Source: Dreissena polymorpha
Lineage: Eukaryota > Mollusca > Bivalvia > Myida > Dreissenidae
Assembly (NCBI RefSeq): GCF_020536995.1
Contig: NC_068358.1
Coordinates: 40,489,925 to 40,553,924, forward strand
DNA length: 64,000 nucleotides
Direction of reading: 5' to 3'
Position numbers and translations under genes: made by a program. The stretch's first letter is position 1. Every line of letters starts with the position of its first letter. This document shows positions 1 through 12,945 of this stretch, one piece after another. The notes beneath the pieces were generated by a model. The model did not search any database, was not told where the DNA came from, and was given only the letters and a program-made list of their open reading frames with translations.

Positions 1-978
1 GCCTTAAATTTCAAGGTCAAACTTTGAGATAATATATCAAACAGCAGGACACAAACGTTTGCCAATTTTAGACGCTGTATCACACCCAAATACCACATGG
101 TTACCTTCAAGGTAAAACATCAAAATACAAGACATAATTTCCAAACCATGGATTTTCAGCTCTATAATTTACCAGTGCACAGAAATAATTTAAGGATGAT
201 ATTAAATATGTAATATACCGTCATACTTCAAATGGAATAGCATAACACGAGAAGGCATTTTAATTAATTCATCATACAAGTACTCGATTGTTGGATACAC
301 ATAGACGGGTTCAAGCGAAGGGACCAAAGTGATTTCTTTGAATTCATTCTTGGAGATCGAAAATCAAAATGCATCATTTTTTGTCATGTTGTATGTATGC
401 GTCAAAGCGGTATGTGGAGTCATTAATAACTGCCAATTATAGCTCTTATTATTCAAATATGGTCAGATGGTAATCGTTCAAAGATGTAAAAAAGCCATTT
501 GAATTATGTATAGGTCAGGAGCATAATATATATACTTATCTTTTTTGAGAAACCATGATTTATTTATTAATTATTACACGTAATTTAAATGATAGAATAC
601 ACACCTAATTAAATACTTCTCCGGTAAGTAAAGTAGCTAAACACCGACATCGCATCATTAAATATTGGTTTAGTATAAATAAGCATCCAAATTCATTATA
701 TCAGAAGATAATAGTAATCCTTTTACATTACGTAATGCTATTATTGTACCCTGAAAAAGGTTTTCTTTGACATTGATATATGATGTATGAGTTGGCATTC
801 TTTTACTCAACATTTTAATTAAAAGAACGGGTAATCACGTGACAGTCAAGATGGCAACGAGACAAGAATCCTAACTTTTTTTAATCACATAAATTCAATT
901 TCCCTAATTGAAAAGTACATATTTGATAATATTGTGGGTTATAGACAGGAATTCATGATTATTGTTTTAATCTCTTAG
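1..978. other. AT-rich stretch upstream of first PARP exon
   Basis: No exon could be supported here. The stretch is AT-rich with frequent stops in all frames. It is probably intron or 5' flank of the PARP14-like gene, because the first exon recognised (979) starts right after a splice acceptor (tctcttag) in a phase that needs two bases from an earlier exon. Confidence 0.5.
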
Positions 979-3900
979 ATCCATGAGTGTTGAACGTGAT
1001 CAAGCTGATTATCATTCTCTAATGATTACAAGCAACTATTCGCAAAACATGAATGGCATGCAACTAAATATAGTGAAAGGAGAAATCACAACAGAAAAGG
1101 TATGTAGCCCTGAACTGTATTTGTGTGTGTGTGTCTAGATTACCTTAATCAGAAAATACAAACTGTGTTCTGAGCACGCAATATACCATATTAAAAAATA
1201 TTAATATATTCACTTCGCATTGATGGAAGGTAAACTGTATAACATAAAGCTTTACGGTACCAATTTTTAAAGGATGCGCTGATTCCACCCGTATTTAGGA
1301 ACGTTTTTTTATGTTTTGTAATGAATATTTATTTACAAAAACCCCGTTGCTGAACAAGGAAACCAAGGTTTATGCATGGTTAATCAATTTGCGCAATATA
1401 ACAAGATGTTTTAGATAGAAAAGTAGGTTAAATACAATATAAGGTGCGTTTTTGATAAGTTTGTTTTTATCATAGTATGCACCAAAGATGGGGCGCTAGA
1501 AAAGAGATAAACTCTTTAACATCTGTATAGGCCTTAAATGGAAAATATCATTTTAACTCAGAATCTCGTCTTCTATTCTCCATACGTTGTATCCTTCATC
1601 TTAAGCATATGATGATAAATATTGAATTGTATTTACGACTACTCATTATTAAAAATGTGAAAGAATGAATATCAATTTTACAATATGATTTCATTTTTTA
1701 TTGTTGGAAAAAATCAATATCAGTAAAATATATAAGACTGCTGTTAATATGTAAAGGCTATCAAAATATTTTACATTAAACATTTACCATTGTCAATTTC
1801 TATTTTGCGCGAAGATTGAGAAACATGTGTACCATGAATGCATACAAATATCAACCAAACAATCATATAGCTAAAACGACGCACCAAATATAACCTCTTT
1901 TTCTTACTTTCTTACCATAAAAGTCAAATGTGGACAAAATCGGTTACGGTTAGGGAATAGTCGAATAATTAGTTTATGCGTGATTTTATGATTAATTTAC
2001 TCGTGGCTGCTTTAAATAACAGTTAATCCTACGCCGAAATCAACTAATGTCCTCAATACATTTTCGGAACTAATCCTGTCGTTTGACAATCGTGAATCGA
2101 CTGATAGTTACGTGGCTGTAAAGTCGTTCTGTACTTCATATCAAACTATTGAATCAAATGATTTTGTTGCTATTTAAAACATATTGTTATCACATGGTCA
2201 TGCAAAATGAATGGCAACCATTAACATTTTTGGCCGATGCTCTGGTGAATATGGTTTCCTCAAATATGGATTTTGGTGAAACTACCGTCTCGAAGGCGTA
2301 TAAGAGAGCAGCAGGACATGCGCTTGAACACGTAAGTAAATGTTCGTTAAATGAAAATTCATAACGGTTAATGCCTGAGTTATTACTAGTTTCTAATTGC
2401 ATCAAGCACACATTTATGAACGGGGTTATATTGCACAAAATCTTTAAATATTTTATAGTAAAAACCACTGAGTATATGATTTGAAAATTATTCGCTCGCT
2501 GAGAAAACCCTAAAGGCACACTTGCGATATAAACTCACGTGTTCAAAAGTAACATCCGCCTAATTGTCCTGAGACGTGTGATTCAACGATAGGATAGGCA
2601 GTTTGTCCCGAATTCACATCAGCACACAGACAAGCCTAGATCTATGTAGTAACTGTTTGCGCTACTGATACGAATCTGTATTGACACTTTTTTAAGCGAA
2701 TAGCTTACTTGTAATGAGACTCATTTAATTATTATTTTGTTGCTGTTTGTTTTACCAACAGAACTATGCGATCGGTAGACAGCAGGGTCTAAATCGAGTT
2801 ATCGTCACCCCAGGTGGCAAGCTGAATTGCAAAGTAGTGATACACGTCGGTCTTATTGTTGGGAAAGACAGTTGCAAAAGCGTAAGACCACTTTTATTCT
2901 AACACTCATTGATCACATTAATTTTTTATTCCTTAATGGAATACTCCGATTAGGTCCGGCATGATGTACTTGTATAAATGATCTTTTGGTTTAGGACATA
3001 CACCGGCGTGTATAACGTACAATATGCAATATAATTTTAATGTTTTTATTATTATTTTGACGCTGAATAAAAAAAATTGTATTCTTGCAAACATGCAGCG
3101 TAGTTGAACGCATTAAATGTATATTTATTTATGAATAATTCATCTGCTTAATGTATATTTTTTTAAAAGCACTCATTATCATATAATATAACTATGGTTC
3201 TATTTAAGTGCTTAAGCAACGTTATTCCGCAAATACTACAAGAATGCGAGAAGAATGCGTGTAAGTCAATTGCCTTGATACCGCTTGGTTTAGGACGAAT
3301 GTACAAGTACGAGGCTGGTGACTGCGCGGAGCAAACCTTTTTGTCTCTAAACCAGTATCACAATAGTGGAATTCTGAAGGTAGAATATTTGTACTGTATT
3401 CCAATTCATGGAATATTCCGCATTTGTATAAAACTTTTTGTTTCTTAAAAAGACTGAAACAAATTTATATAGTATTTAGACGTTTACAACTAATTAGACA
3501 AATGTCGACACTTTACTGGCATAAACATCAAGCTGCTTTCATTTGTATTTTATTTGTCTTTTGAAAATTTGGCCTAGACGTCAATTATATTCCGAAGCTT
3601 CTTTAATGCTAATGTATGTATCTCATTGCAGGAGGTAAAGATTGTTGTTTCGGATGACGAGACTTTGCACGTATTTACGACAACATTAAAATCCGCCGAA
3701 CAAAGTGGAACCAGTAGTCGTACAGACATACCTCGTCCGAAGCTGCTGGGACTTCCAAAACGAATGGTATCGGCGATTGGTTCTCGTTCATCTAACCCAG
3801 CAGATTCCTCCAAGCCAATGGCAGAGCATTTTTACCGCAAGGACGGAAATTCTGGTACGGCATCTTCCCCTAATTTACAAAGCGGTATGAGTACACATCG

Positions 3901-6392
3901 ATCAAGTTTTAACATATGATTATCAAATGTAAACACAAAATATGTTAACTGAAAAAATGAAAGTTAAAAACGATAGCGTATTTTTATCGCAATATGCTGT
4001 TATTATTTCAGAAACAAAAAGCACCAGAAGACAAGGACCACCTCGTGTAAAATATCAGGCAGTGCCTGACGTAAACATCAGTGTTTTCGCCAAAGATAAG
4101 CCTACATGCGTTAAAGCACTGAAAGAAATGGTCCAGAAAATGAAACAAGATTTGCTTTTTGAGAAGAAATTCGATAGGATGCATTCGTTATCGCATGAGA
4201 CTAAGTCAGAGATTGCGAAAGTCATAGACGATCACAATATTATATCGATAAAAGGTACTCGTATAACACTGATTAAAACACGACCCGCCACACGTTTTCT
4301 ATAGGCAAAGATGGAAAATAAGTGTGGTTAATTCTGTAAGGAACAATGGGCAGAGCGTTATTTTGCGAACGCAATTTCGAAAATTCCAAGTTATTGTTTA
4401 GTAAATTCACGTGCTTAAGCATGCATGATATTACAAAGTTGGAAACTAAAAACTTTCTAACTACCATGAGACTAAGTAATTCAATTGTTATAATTAAAAT
4501 AATAAAAATGTTAACTTAAATTTATTTTGGCTTTAATTTGATTATTAGCATTTGTTTTCATCTGATTTAACATGGCATATGACGTCATATCGATTATGCC
4601 TTCAATGTTAATAAATAACGCTTACGTCATTTTCTATTGTTTTGACGAATAGTGTCAAGGATTCGCGTATGAATGTTCTCTGACAAAATCGAAATACATA
4701 TAAATTAGTTCTTATTTGATATAATATGGCTCTTAAAAATGTGTCTCTCTTTGTCTATGTGAACGGCCTTTGTCCGTAAAGTACGAAATTGGCATTCAAG
4801 GAGTTTGGATTTATTTAGCCTTTATTTACTTTATTGACCGCGCCTTCTAAATGTTGGCCGCGCGCACTAATTATTGACCGAATGACGCCGCCACCGTTGG
4901 TTACGCGCAGATAATGTGCACTGTGCGGAATAGGTTATTGTAAATGGATGTTCAAACTGGCTATTGTTTTAATAACGAGACAACGTTAACTCAAATCGTT
5001 TGCAATTAAATTAATAACGAACACCGTTTTTTTTTCTTATACAAAATACCACGTACGTGTCGTTTGCTTATGTATTAAAGCATAAAGGATTGAATTCGTT
5101 TGCAATATGTGTATGTGTATTGCAGAGAAAGATCATTTCCTACTGAAGGGGAAACGTGACGAAGTGCTTAGTGCCCACAGTTGCATTATGGGGATTCTAC
5201 TGAAGAACCCAAGAATGTCAAACACGAAAAGAAGTGCTGACAATACTAAAAGAGGAACGACAGAATTTGCATGTGTCGTTGCGGGAGAAGAACCTATGGT
5301 CCCAAATTACTGGAAGCACTACCAAGAGGGTTCAACGCTTTCAAATATTATTTTGACTGTCAAACACACAATAAAGGGAAAGGACTATGAAAAGGTCGAT
5401 ATCGAACCAACATCCCACACCTACAGTAGAATTGTTCGAATGGTCAACGAAACCACAGATCCTTCAGTTATTGGACAGGGAAAAGACGCGACTGGTCTCG
5501 ATCCTGGACGATATTCTAAACTGTGGGTAACACAGATACAACGAATAGAAAATTTGAGTTTGTTCCGAAAATACTGTCATAAACGACTGTCGTTGTTTGA
5601 ACAGCTAGTGAAACAAAAGAAAGGTGCTTGGCCAAAAGTTGAAAGCTTACCTAAGTCAACAGGGCCAATAGAACTACAAAAGCTTGCGTCCAAAAAAATG
5701 GCATCAGATTTGCATCCTGAGATAAACGAAGTGTTGTTGTTTCATGGTACAAAAGAAGATACCATAGAAACCATATGTCAGGATGGCCTAGACTCGAGGC
5801 TCGGAAGTGACAAAGCGATGTTCGGCCCAGGCGTATATGGTGCGGAGAAAGCATTAAAAGCCGATCAGTATACAGGTATTTTTCTGTCACGATTCCTTGA
5901 CACCCAATCTAATCTTTATTTGAGCTTCTATGATTTGCATTATTTTTATGTTAGTTACGCTATATTATATTTATAGTTAATGAATGATACAAATTAAACA
6001 GTGCAATTTAAAAAGAGTTAAATTCTTGACTCATAGTATTATATCTAAATTACTATAATAATAAAAAGTATCCGTAATTTAAGAAAATGTTCAATTTTTA
6101 ATTTATTCTTATATATGTAGATGATCCAACATCACGTACATACGGGAAAGGTAAATTTAAGAAAATGTTTCTTATGCGTATGCTTCTGGGTCATTGTTTT
6201 GTTTGCGACGATCAAAATCCAACCAAATACAAACGAGCACCGTGCTGTACCTGCTTCAAGGTCGTCTGCAATCACCTTTCACAGCGTTTTGATTCGGTAA
6301 TGGGCGATAACCAGAAACTGTTTAGGGAGTTTGTTGTCTACGATGGTGGTCAATGTTATCCGGAGTACTTGATAACCTACGAACGGCGATAG
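979..6392 (+). CDS. PARP14-like mono-ADP-ribosyltransferase, 3' part (macro + KH-like + PARP catalytic)
   Basis: Exons by splice signals: 979-1099, 2233-2331, 2762-2881, 3209-3379, 3632-3884, 4012-4254, 5126-5875, 6121-6392; about 675 codons in one frame to a TAG. Exons 1-5 give a macro (ADP-ribose-binding) domain: KGEITTEK, then ADALVN, RAAG and VVIHV. Exon 6 and the start of exon 7 resemble the KH-like/linker part of PARP14 proteins. Exons 7-8 are the PARP catalytic domain: LLFHGTK holds the NAD-binding His, FGPGVYGAEKA the Tyr, and REFVVYDGGQCYPEYLITY ends the fold. The third triad position is Leu (PEYLI), as expected for mono- not poly-ADP-ribosylation. The enzyme would transfer single ADP-ribose units from NAD+ to proteins. 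The 5' end is probably outside the window or in unrecognised exons; an ATG at 983 is a possible internal start. The second exon lacks an AG acceptor (TG precedes 2233), so a spliced product needs checking. Confidence 0.85.
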
Positions 6393-9300
6393 ACTACTTA
6401 ATGGTGACTAATTGGCACGCTCCAGGTTGTTGTCCAAACGGTTTTAACTCTATTTCTGGAAAATATGTTGATATATCTGAACACCTTAGCGACGTTGTAT
6501 TAACTGTTTAGTAATAACGACGTAAACTGATAAAATATCAGTGCAGTATTGCGATACAGCTATTTACGATTTATATTTTGACGCCCTGTGTTCAACTCCT
6601 TATAAATATGCGTTTGGAAGCTTACGTCAATGTCCCTTGATTGAATTAACCAGAAAGGAGGTACATGTATAACCATTTGTCATAAAACATCAGTACATTT
6701 ACTTTTTTAGGTTGCAATATTTCATGAACATATTTCATGCTGTATTTTTCTCGACATATACCAAAGGGGTAGAAAATATTTAACAGCAAGTACGTTCTAA
6801 TACAAACATATATCTAAGCTTATTAAGTTACAGATAATCTCTCATGATATAAAAACTGACAAAGCCATTTCCGAGCGCGGATCGTATATGAATATAAGAA
6901 TACTGGCTTGTTATTATGTTATTTTATACAAATATTTATGTTATTCGAGGATTAAGACCATAGTTCAAACAATTGTATATGTTCTTGATATTAATCGTTA
7001 TTTAATGAAATATAAATTAATTGGAATGTTTATTTATATTTTTGTTGCAAATGGTTTATTCACACTTGATTCATACGCTATAAATCGACAGAAATAAACA
7101 GAAGCTTATATAGTTCAGTAAATGTATCCCTGTGTTTGTATTGTAGTATTCTAATTGTATCCATGCTTAAGGTTCGAATTTATATTTACGTAAGTAATTA
7201 ATATATTTTTATTTATATTTAAGTGTAATTTCTACGATGTGCATGTATTTTATAGCTTACAGGAAATATAACTGTTTGTGCTTCTTCGCGTTTATTAATT
7301 GTTGTTGTTTTTTATCAGTGCTTGCACTGGTTGGACTAATTTATTTATTTAGAGAATTTTTTTTGTGATGTTGCGTTTTTACTTCAAAATGTATTCAACA
7401 AAATCATGCTAACTAGTTTTATGATTTTTTTAATAAGATAATTAAATACACATACGATCCTAATTTATTATTTACATTCTATTCAATTACGAAATACGCG
7501 TACAGTTTTCAGAAAACACGTAGCATTTTATGTTGCTTTTTAATTTTATTATAATAAAATTAACTTTCACTACAAAAATGACATGTAGAGAATATTTTCT
7601 AAAAACAATTTGACATGTACAAATTATGTTAAAATGTGTCATATAATTACGGTTAACATTTAAAGGAATGTATTAATTATGAAAAAGAGCGCGTTTTCTC
7701 AGTCTTAAATATTTGTTTTACTTTGTATTGTGTTTGATTTGCAATTGTCATAGTTATGTCATTTTTTTCTCATTCGGGAAGTTTATGCTAACAATAAACT
7801 CATGTTCTCTAACTAAGAAAAAAGTTAGCTTATATAAGCCCTATCATCTGCCATCGGTTCCCATCGTCACTTAACAGCTTTTAGAAATACCTGCTCAAGA
7901 TTGATTGATTTTTCCAGTATTTTATTTTTATCATGCGTTGTATGTTATGAGTCATAGATTAATATAATAAAATTAAATGTATCATTGTTCATGTATAAAC
8001 TATAAAATATATTCGCTATGTATAATGAACTTAATAAACGTTATAACACGTAACATGTGCAGTTTTAAAATACATGTATTAGTTTTATTCCTAAAATGTC
8101 AATATTTATACTCGAGCCATAATACTGCTTTTAGTAAATCTAGAATGAAAAACGAACAACAAACGAATCAACCTAAAGGTAAAAATACTTTAATACAAAC
8201 AAAGGAATACTTATTATTGAAATAAAGCTAGTTATGCCTGTCATATATTTAATGGGGAAACCGGATCCGGTTTCAGAGAGAATGTGGCTATCGGTCATCC
8301 GTCATGTCTTTCGGTCAGGTTTCTGTCCGCCCGTTCGTTAATTTGTCCGCATACTGGGCTCCTGCGATTTCGCAAAAATGATGAAACGTTCGTATACTTA
8401 TAAATGGCAGTGTCATTAGTATTTGCTAAAATTTGTTGATCACCTGAGCTCAAAGGTCATTTAAGTGTTACTGAAACTAGAATAAAACTTAGTTTTGTAA
8501 TATATAAAAACGTATATAATATATGTTCATAAATTGTGGTAAAACACTGTGCTTTATGTATGAAATTGCCTTCTTTTGTTGTTTATCCGCTCCTTCCTCA
8601 GACCGTCCTTAAAACACTACGCTAAAACTTAAGGTATTTAATTAAAACTTGTTTTTATCCTTACGAGAAAAATGGGGTTAATTTGCAGCATCTGGTGATT
8701 GAAATAAATCTATAGGAATGTCTAACTCAGTTCATGATCATTGTAAATGATACCGACTTTGGTTTATTAACGATTTGGCGCATTGCTATATCATAGCTTT
8801 TTTCATACAACAAAAGCAACCTGTATTATCAATTATCATTTAATGTATTGTTATTAATATTTTCAGAATGGCGCCGCCCAGAGTCAAACTGTTAATTGTT
8901 TCCACTTAACGACATAACGAAATAGTGCAGGCTGATGCCTTTGTAAAACTATGTTTCTTTCGACGTGAATGTTTGTAATACGACCATACTAAAGGCATTT
9001 AGAGGCGCCGGAGGTCTACAACAAGATATCGTAACGCTTAAATTTATCAAGCGTATATATTGAATGTGTTGATACGTTTCTGTTATATAACGGTACAATA
9101 TATCTACCATATGAAGATGTTGAACGGTTGAACGCAAAATAAACTTCCTGTCAAAAGAAGGCAATATAAATTTTGCTGCGATTTTGATACGAGTGTTTTA
9201 AAACACAATCAATATTTAATTATATTAGAACGTCTTTTATCCCACTTTTACAGCGAATTCGGTTGATTATAGCCCCGTTGATTAAATTTCTGGTATAATC

Positions 9301-9824
9301 CACGGCACGTGCTACGTTGTTAGTCTACGTTGTAAACAAATGTATTTCCAAATGTATATAAAAACTAAATGTTATATTGATGTTATAAAACTTTAAGATT
9401 TGCAATTCGATATAAATAAAATTGTAATTAATAAAGCACGACTCTCTCACAAAACGATATTCTGATTTAAAAAAAAAAGATTATTTGGTCAGCGGTTACT
9501 TTTGGAACGCAGAGTAATACACTGACCTTGGTTACACTACATTCATTATCAAAGTAAGACACACACTCATGAAAACGCGAAATTATCCAGTTAAACTAAT
9601 TTTGTTTAAACAAAAAGGTTTACTGAATAAAAAGTGGGATGAATAGAATAATAGGTTATAATAACTCGCAAAGGCTCGTGCTTTTTGTTTTCTAAGCCTC
9701 GCATGATAAACCTGATCTATAATCAACACTTACCTATTATTCTCTATATAAGCAGGCTTTGCATTAAACTTTATACGTTTTAATTCATCCTTAACCAAAC
9801 ATGTTGTGTTGTGTTACTTGGCAG
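6393..9824. other. Intergenic, AT-rich
   Basis: No coding exon supported. An AATAAA at about 7093 could serve the PARP gene. At 8250-8460 there is a decayed dispersed-repeat-like stretch with 'gtccgcccg' runs. At about 9640-9755 lies a palindrome-rich segment ending 'cctattattctctatataa' that has relatives near 59660-60075. Open frames here are short, A/T-driven and without splice or motif support. Confidence 0.5.
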
Positions 9825-10070
9825 CCCATACAAATATTCTAAATACGCGATTTGCCTTCTTATTGGCAGGGATACAAATAGACAAAAACGAATCGCCTAA
9901 TGATTTCCGTAAAAGGTCCATCCAAATTTCATCAATTTTAAATGCTTTGTTTACCGAAGTGGATGAAGTCATTATGCGCACGAGGCTGCACCATGTGTGG
10001 ACCCGGCTGTCTCGCAGCACACCTTCATTAGCATACCAGGCTCGCGACAGTTGGGAGAGGGCGGCGACTA
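9825..10070 (+). CDS. Orphan exon candidate, function unknown
   Basis: An open stretch of about 82 codons sits between a good acceptor (gttacttggcag) and a good donor (gcgacta|gtatgt). Its composition is more protein-like than the AT-rich surroundings, for example DEVIMRTRLHHVWTRLSR. I do not recognise a family. The - strand is also open for about 89 codons over the same bases, but I found a good acceptor and no matching donor there, so + is preferred. No partner exon was found on either side. It could be one exon of a gene with long introns or an old pseudogene exon. Confidence 0.3.
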
Positions 10071-10540
10071 GTATGTTATGCATTTTTTTTCGCTTATGGG
10101 AGGAGAAGTTATTTTACGGATCAATGTATATATTTTTGTTTTAAAAATATCTTGCATAGTGGTGAAGTTTATTGGAAGGCGTAGTGGTACGAAAACGTAC
10201 AATGTATTAGTTTATTAATAGACATATAATAACGATCGCTATACACAACTTCACCAAATATTAGTTCATAAGTGAATGTCAGGCGACTGACAATTTTTCA
10301 GTCAGGTTAATAAATATAATAAAGCTTTATTTTATGTAGACATTTTAAAATCCATTTTACGACAATTGGACATTTTTATGAAAATTAATGGATGCAAAGT
10401 GGTGACAACCTTAATTAAAATTTCTTACATCACTTAAATATCTTATAAAAAATACACGTGTTTTTATACTAACAAATAAATGCAAACAACACATCTATTA
10501 TCCATGTATTTTTATGGTTGTCTATCATAGGCCTATCCCT

Positions 10541-10713
10541 ACCACAAATAGAGCGCGAAGCGCGACACGTATTATTGATTGTAACAATGAGTTGCGATAA
10601 AGGAAGCAGCCGCTTATCAAGGAGGAGCTGTGTCCCAGCAACCCGTTTCCCTAGAGTCAAGCACTCCTCGGAGTTTGTTTAAACCACATATAGAGCGCGA
10701 AGCGCGACACGTA
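10541..10713. repeat. Pair of 31-bp repeats with GCGCGAAGCGCG core
   Basis: Near-identical copies at about 10541-10572 and 10682-10713 share 'agagcgcgaagcgcgacacgt', about 140 bp apart. The core GCGCGAAGCGCG is nearly palindromic and much richer in GC than its surroundings. Function unknown. Confidence 0.6.
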
Positions 10714-10719
10714 CAGGTG

Positions 10720-11390
10720 GTATCGGCCCTTTAGCATTATCCGACCATTACGTCCGTAGTCATCTTCCTTAGAAGTTGAGAAATTTTGAAATCCTTGTTC
10801 GAAGTCCAAATTTGAATCCGATTGTTCCCAAAATTTCACAGTTTTTTTATCAATTAGGACCCAACCGAAACTCTATATGAGCAGTATCGGACCATAAGTC
10901 CAGCGTTATGTCACTTTGAATTTAAAAATAAAAGTGAAAAACTGCTTGGTTAGGTGAATATGTCAACATTTTTCATCAATTTTTTTCCAAACTTACAGTG
11001 TCTTCATATCAATGAGCATTTTTACCTCATTTAAAATGAGAAACATCGGGACAATAAGTCCAGAATTTTGTTCTATTAAATTTGACAAAATAAACAATTT
11101 CAACTTGTTTAAAAGATTTCACAACTTTCGTCTAAATCATTCCAAACTTATAACGTGTTTTTATATCAGTATTACTCGAACACTATTGAAAATGATGAAT
11201 ATCGGAGCAATTAATCTATTATGATCTTTAACTGAATTTCAAAGTATTGTGAAATGCAGCTTCATTATACAATTTACAGTTTTCATTCATTTTTTTAAAC
11301 TTTTACAGTGTTTTCATATCAATGAATACTCAACCCCTATCATAAATGAGCATCGTAAGAATAAGTTCAGAATTATCTCCCCTTGAAGTT
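10720..11390. repeat. Degenerate ~160-bp tandem repeat block
   Basis: Related segments recur about every 160 bp: 'cggaccataagtccag' (about 10888), 'cgggacaataagtccag' (11047), 'cggagcaattaatct' (11205) and 'cgtaagaataagttcag' (about 11365), each followed by similar AT-rich text and a 'tcatatcaatga' motif. Divergence between units is high, so the block is old. The last unit runs into the dispersed repeat at 11325-11800. Confidence 0.55.
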
Positions 11391-11800
11391 GAGAAAAATA
11401 TGAAATTACGCTTACAAGATGAAGCAGATTTTTTAAAACCTACACAGTTCTGTTCCATTAATGAAAACTGCACACGGATGCCAGTAAAAAAAGGAAACCA
11501 ATGTAAATAAAATGAACTATGAAATATTTGGGGTTACAACACAAAATCATAGATAATGGTTATTTGGGGGTTATAACACAACATCATAGATAATGGTTAT
11601 TTGGATGTTATAACACACAATCATAGATAATGGTTATACCAGTATCTTTTTCTATTTTGTTTAAAATAATCGGCCAATATATTCATATTTACAGTACAAA
11701 CAAAATCGTTCCATGTAACTTCATTGAATGCCTTTTACACTGAAATTCCCGACGCCCTTGGATGCTTTGCATCATTACTTATCTTGTATAAAGTATAAAA
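11325..11800. repeat. Dispersed repeat family, copy 1 (with ~34-bp internal tandem)
   Basis: This segment matches 17905-18360 closely over its whole length, including an internal tandem of about 34 bp ('ggttataacacaaaatcata', then 'gataatggttatt', about three units each) followed by 'accagtatctttttctattt'. In this copy a tRNA-derived SINE follows immediately. Confidence 0.8.
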
Positions 11801-11817
11801 TGCATCCATCATTGTGT

Positions 11818-12010
11818 GAGCACGGATGGCCGAGTGGTCTAAGCGGTAGATTTTTACTCCAGGATCCCAGGGGTCAGTGGTTTGAGCCTAGTTGAGGGTT
11901 ACTTTTTTTACTGGAGCTTTTTACATCCAATGTTGACATTTATCAATATAAAGCATTTTATGATAAACGTCAATACATGCCAAAATCTGTGAAAAAGCCT
12001 CTTTAAAGAG
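11818..12010 (+). mobile_element. tRNA-derived SINE (Ser/Leu-like head)
   Basis: A tRNA-like head begins at 'gcacggatggccgagtggtc', which carries a pol III A box (TGGCCGAGTGG). A decayed B box follows (GGTTTGAGCCT). The body 'ttgacatttatcaatataaa...gccaaaatctgtgaaaa' recurs at about 18990-19065. The anticodon arm is irregular, so it is not a working tRNA gene. Confidence 0.7.
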
Positions 12011-12422
12011 CCTATGCAAATACATGTTCATTTACTACGAACAGGCGGTTGAATTACAAGCCGTACGGACGAATTTCAGATAGATCTCGTATTATAAATC
12101 TAATCAGCAAATGATAAGTACATGTATATCACATATATGTCGACCTCAAATTATCTTAGCATTAATATCAACGTATATGGGGAGTTTAGTTGAAGATTAT
12201 ATGAATAATGTTATGTTTGATGTTGTGAACTAGTAAACTGAAGAGTTCATTAATCAAACTTATTTTGAATGTTCTAAGCGGACATATAAGAACGCCATTT
12301 TTTGCAAAGCTGATTGAAAGCTATATGTAATATAATTTACCACAGTGCGGGAGTTAAATAAAGAAAACTAAATATTTACACAAATGAACAAAACTATGAA
12401 TTTCATAAGCGCCTGGAAGGTT
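12011..12422. other. Intergenic, no feature seen
   Basis: AT-rich sequence without supported exons, between the SINE and the ambiguous open segment at 12423. Confidence 0.5.
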
Positions 12423-12598
12423 TCACTTGTTTTGTCCAGCTTTTCCTTTGCATGTACAACGGCACTTCACGCGTTTGGTGACACGGATACCAGCACCTGT
12501 AGCATGGAGATGTACGATAACGACTAGGCGGCATTCTGGGCCTGTCGGACGCAGTTTGCGCATCAATCCAATTGGTTCCCGTCCCCGATAGCCGGGCT
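12423..12598 (-). CDS. Possible terminal exon, unrecognised, Cys/basic-rich
   Basis: On the - strand an acceptor (ctgataactgaag) precedes about 58 open codons ending in TGA, with a Cys/Lys-rich tail (KCRCTCKGK). No family was recognised. The + strand also has an acceptor (ttttgtccag, about 12438) and a donor (tatcag|gtaaaa, about 12611) over the same bases, with one stop in the best frame. That reading could be a decayed 5' exon of the GH76 gene just downstream, which lies on +. The GC-rich composition resembles the GH76 exon. Strand and status are unresolved. Confidence 0.25.
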
Positions 12599-12945
12599 CT
12601 TCAGTTATCAGGTAAAAAAGTGGTGACAGTTTCTTATTACCGGCGTTCAATAATACAGCTTGCTTGATTGAACTAATGGTGGGCAAAAAATATAAAAACA
12701 TTGTTTTGTTCATTAAACCAAAAAATAAAAAATAAAAATAACATTCGAAATGAAATTGTAATGCACACAATCCTATTTTGTTGTGCAAGAAACTTGTTAC
12801 AGATTGCATGTAGACAGTTTCTAATCATGTCAAAATGAAAGGAAAAGTGAGAACTATATTAACACATGTACATGTATTATGTATCAGTAAATATTTTCTT
12901 CGAAAGACCAACCAGTTATACAAAATACGGATTCATGCATTTCAG

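Noticed and set aside
2190-2519. 109-codon - frame opposite PARP exon 2
   Set aside because: The + strand carries the macro domain; the - frame has no motif.
11818-11900. Possible tRNA gene
   Set aside because: A box is good, but the anticodon arm and acceptor stem do not pair and the B box is decayed; the SINE body follows.
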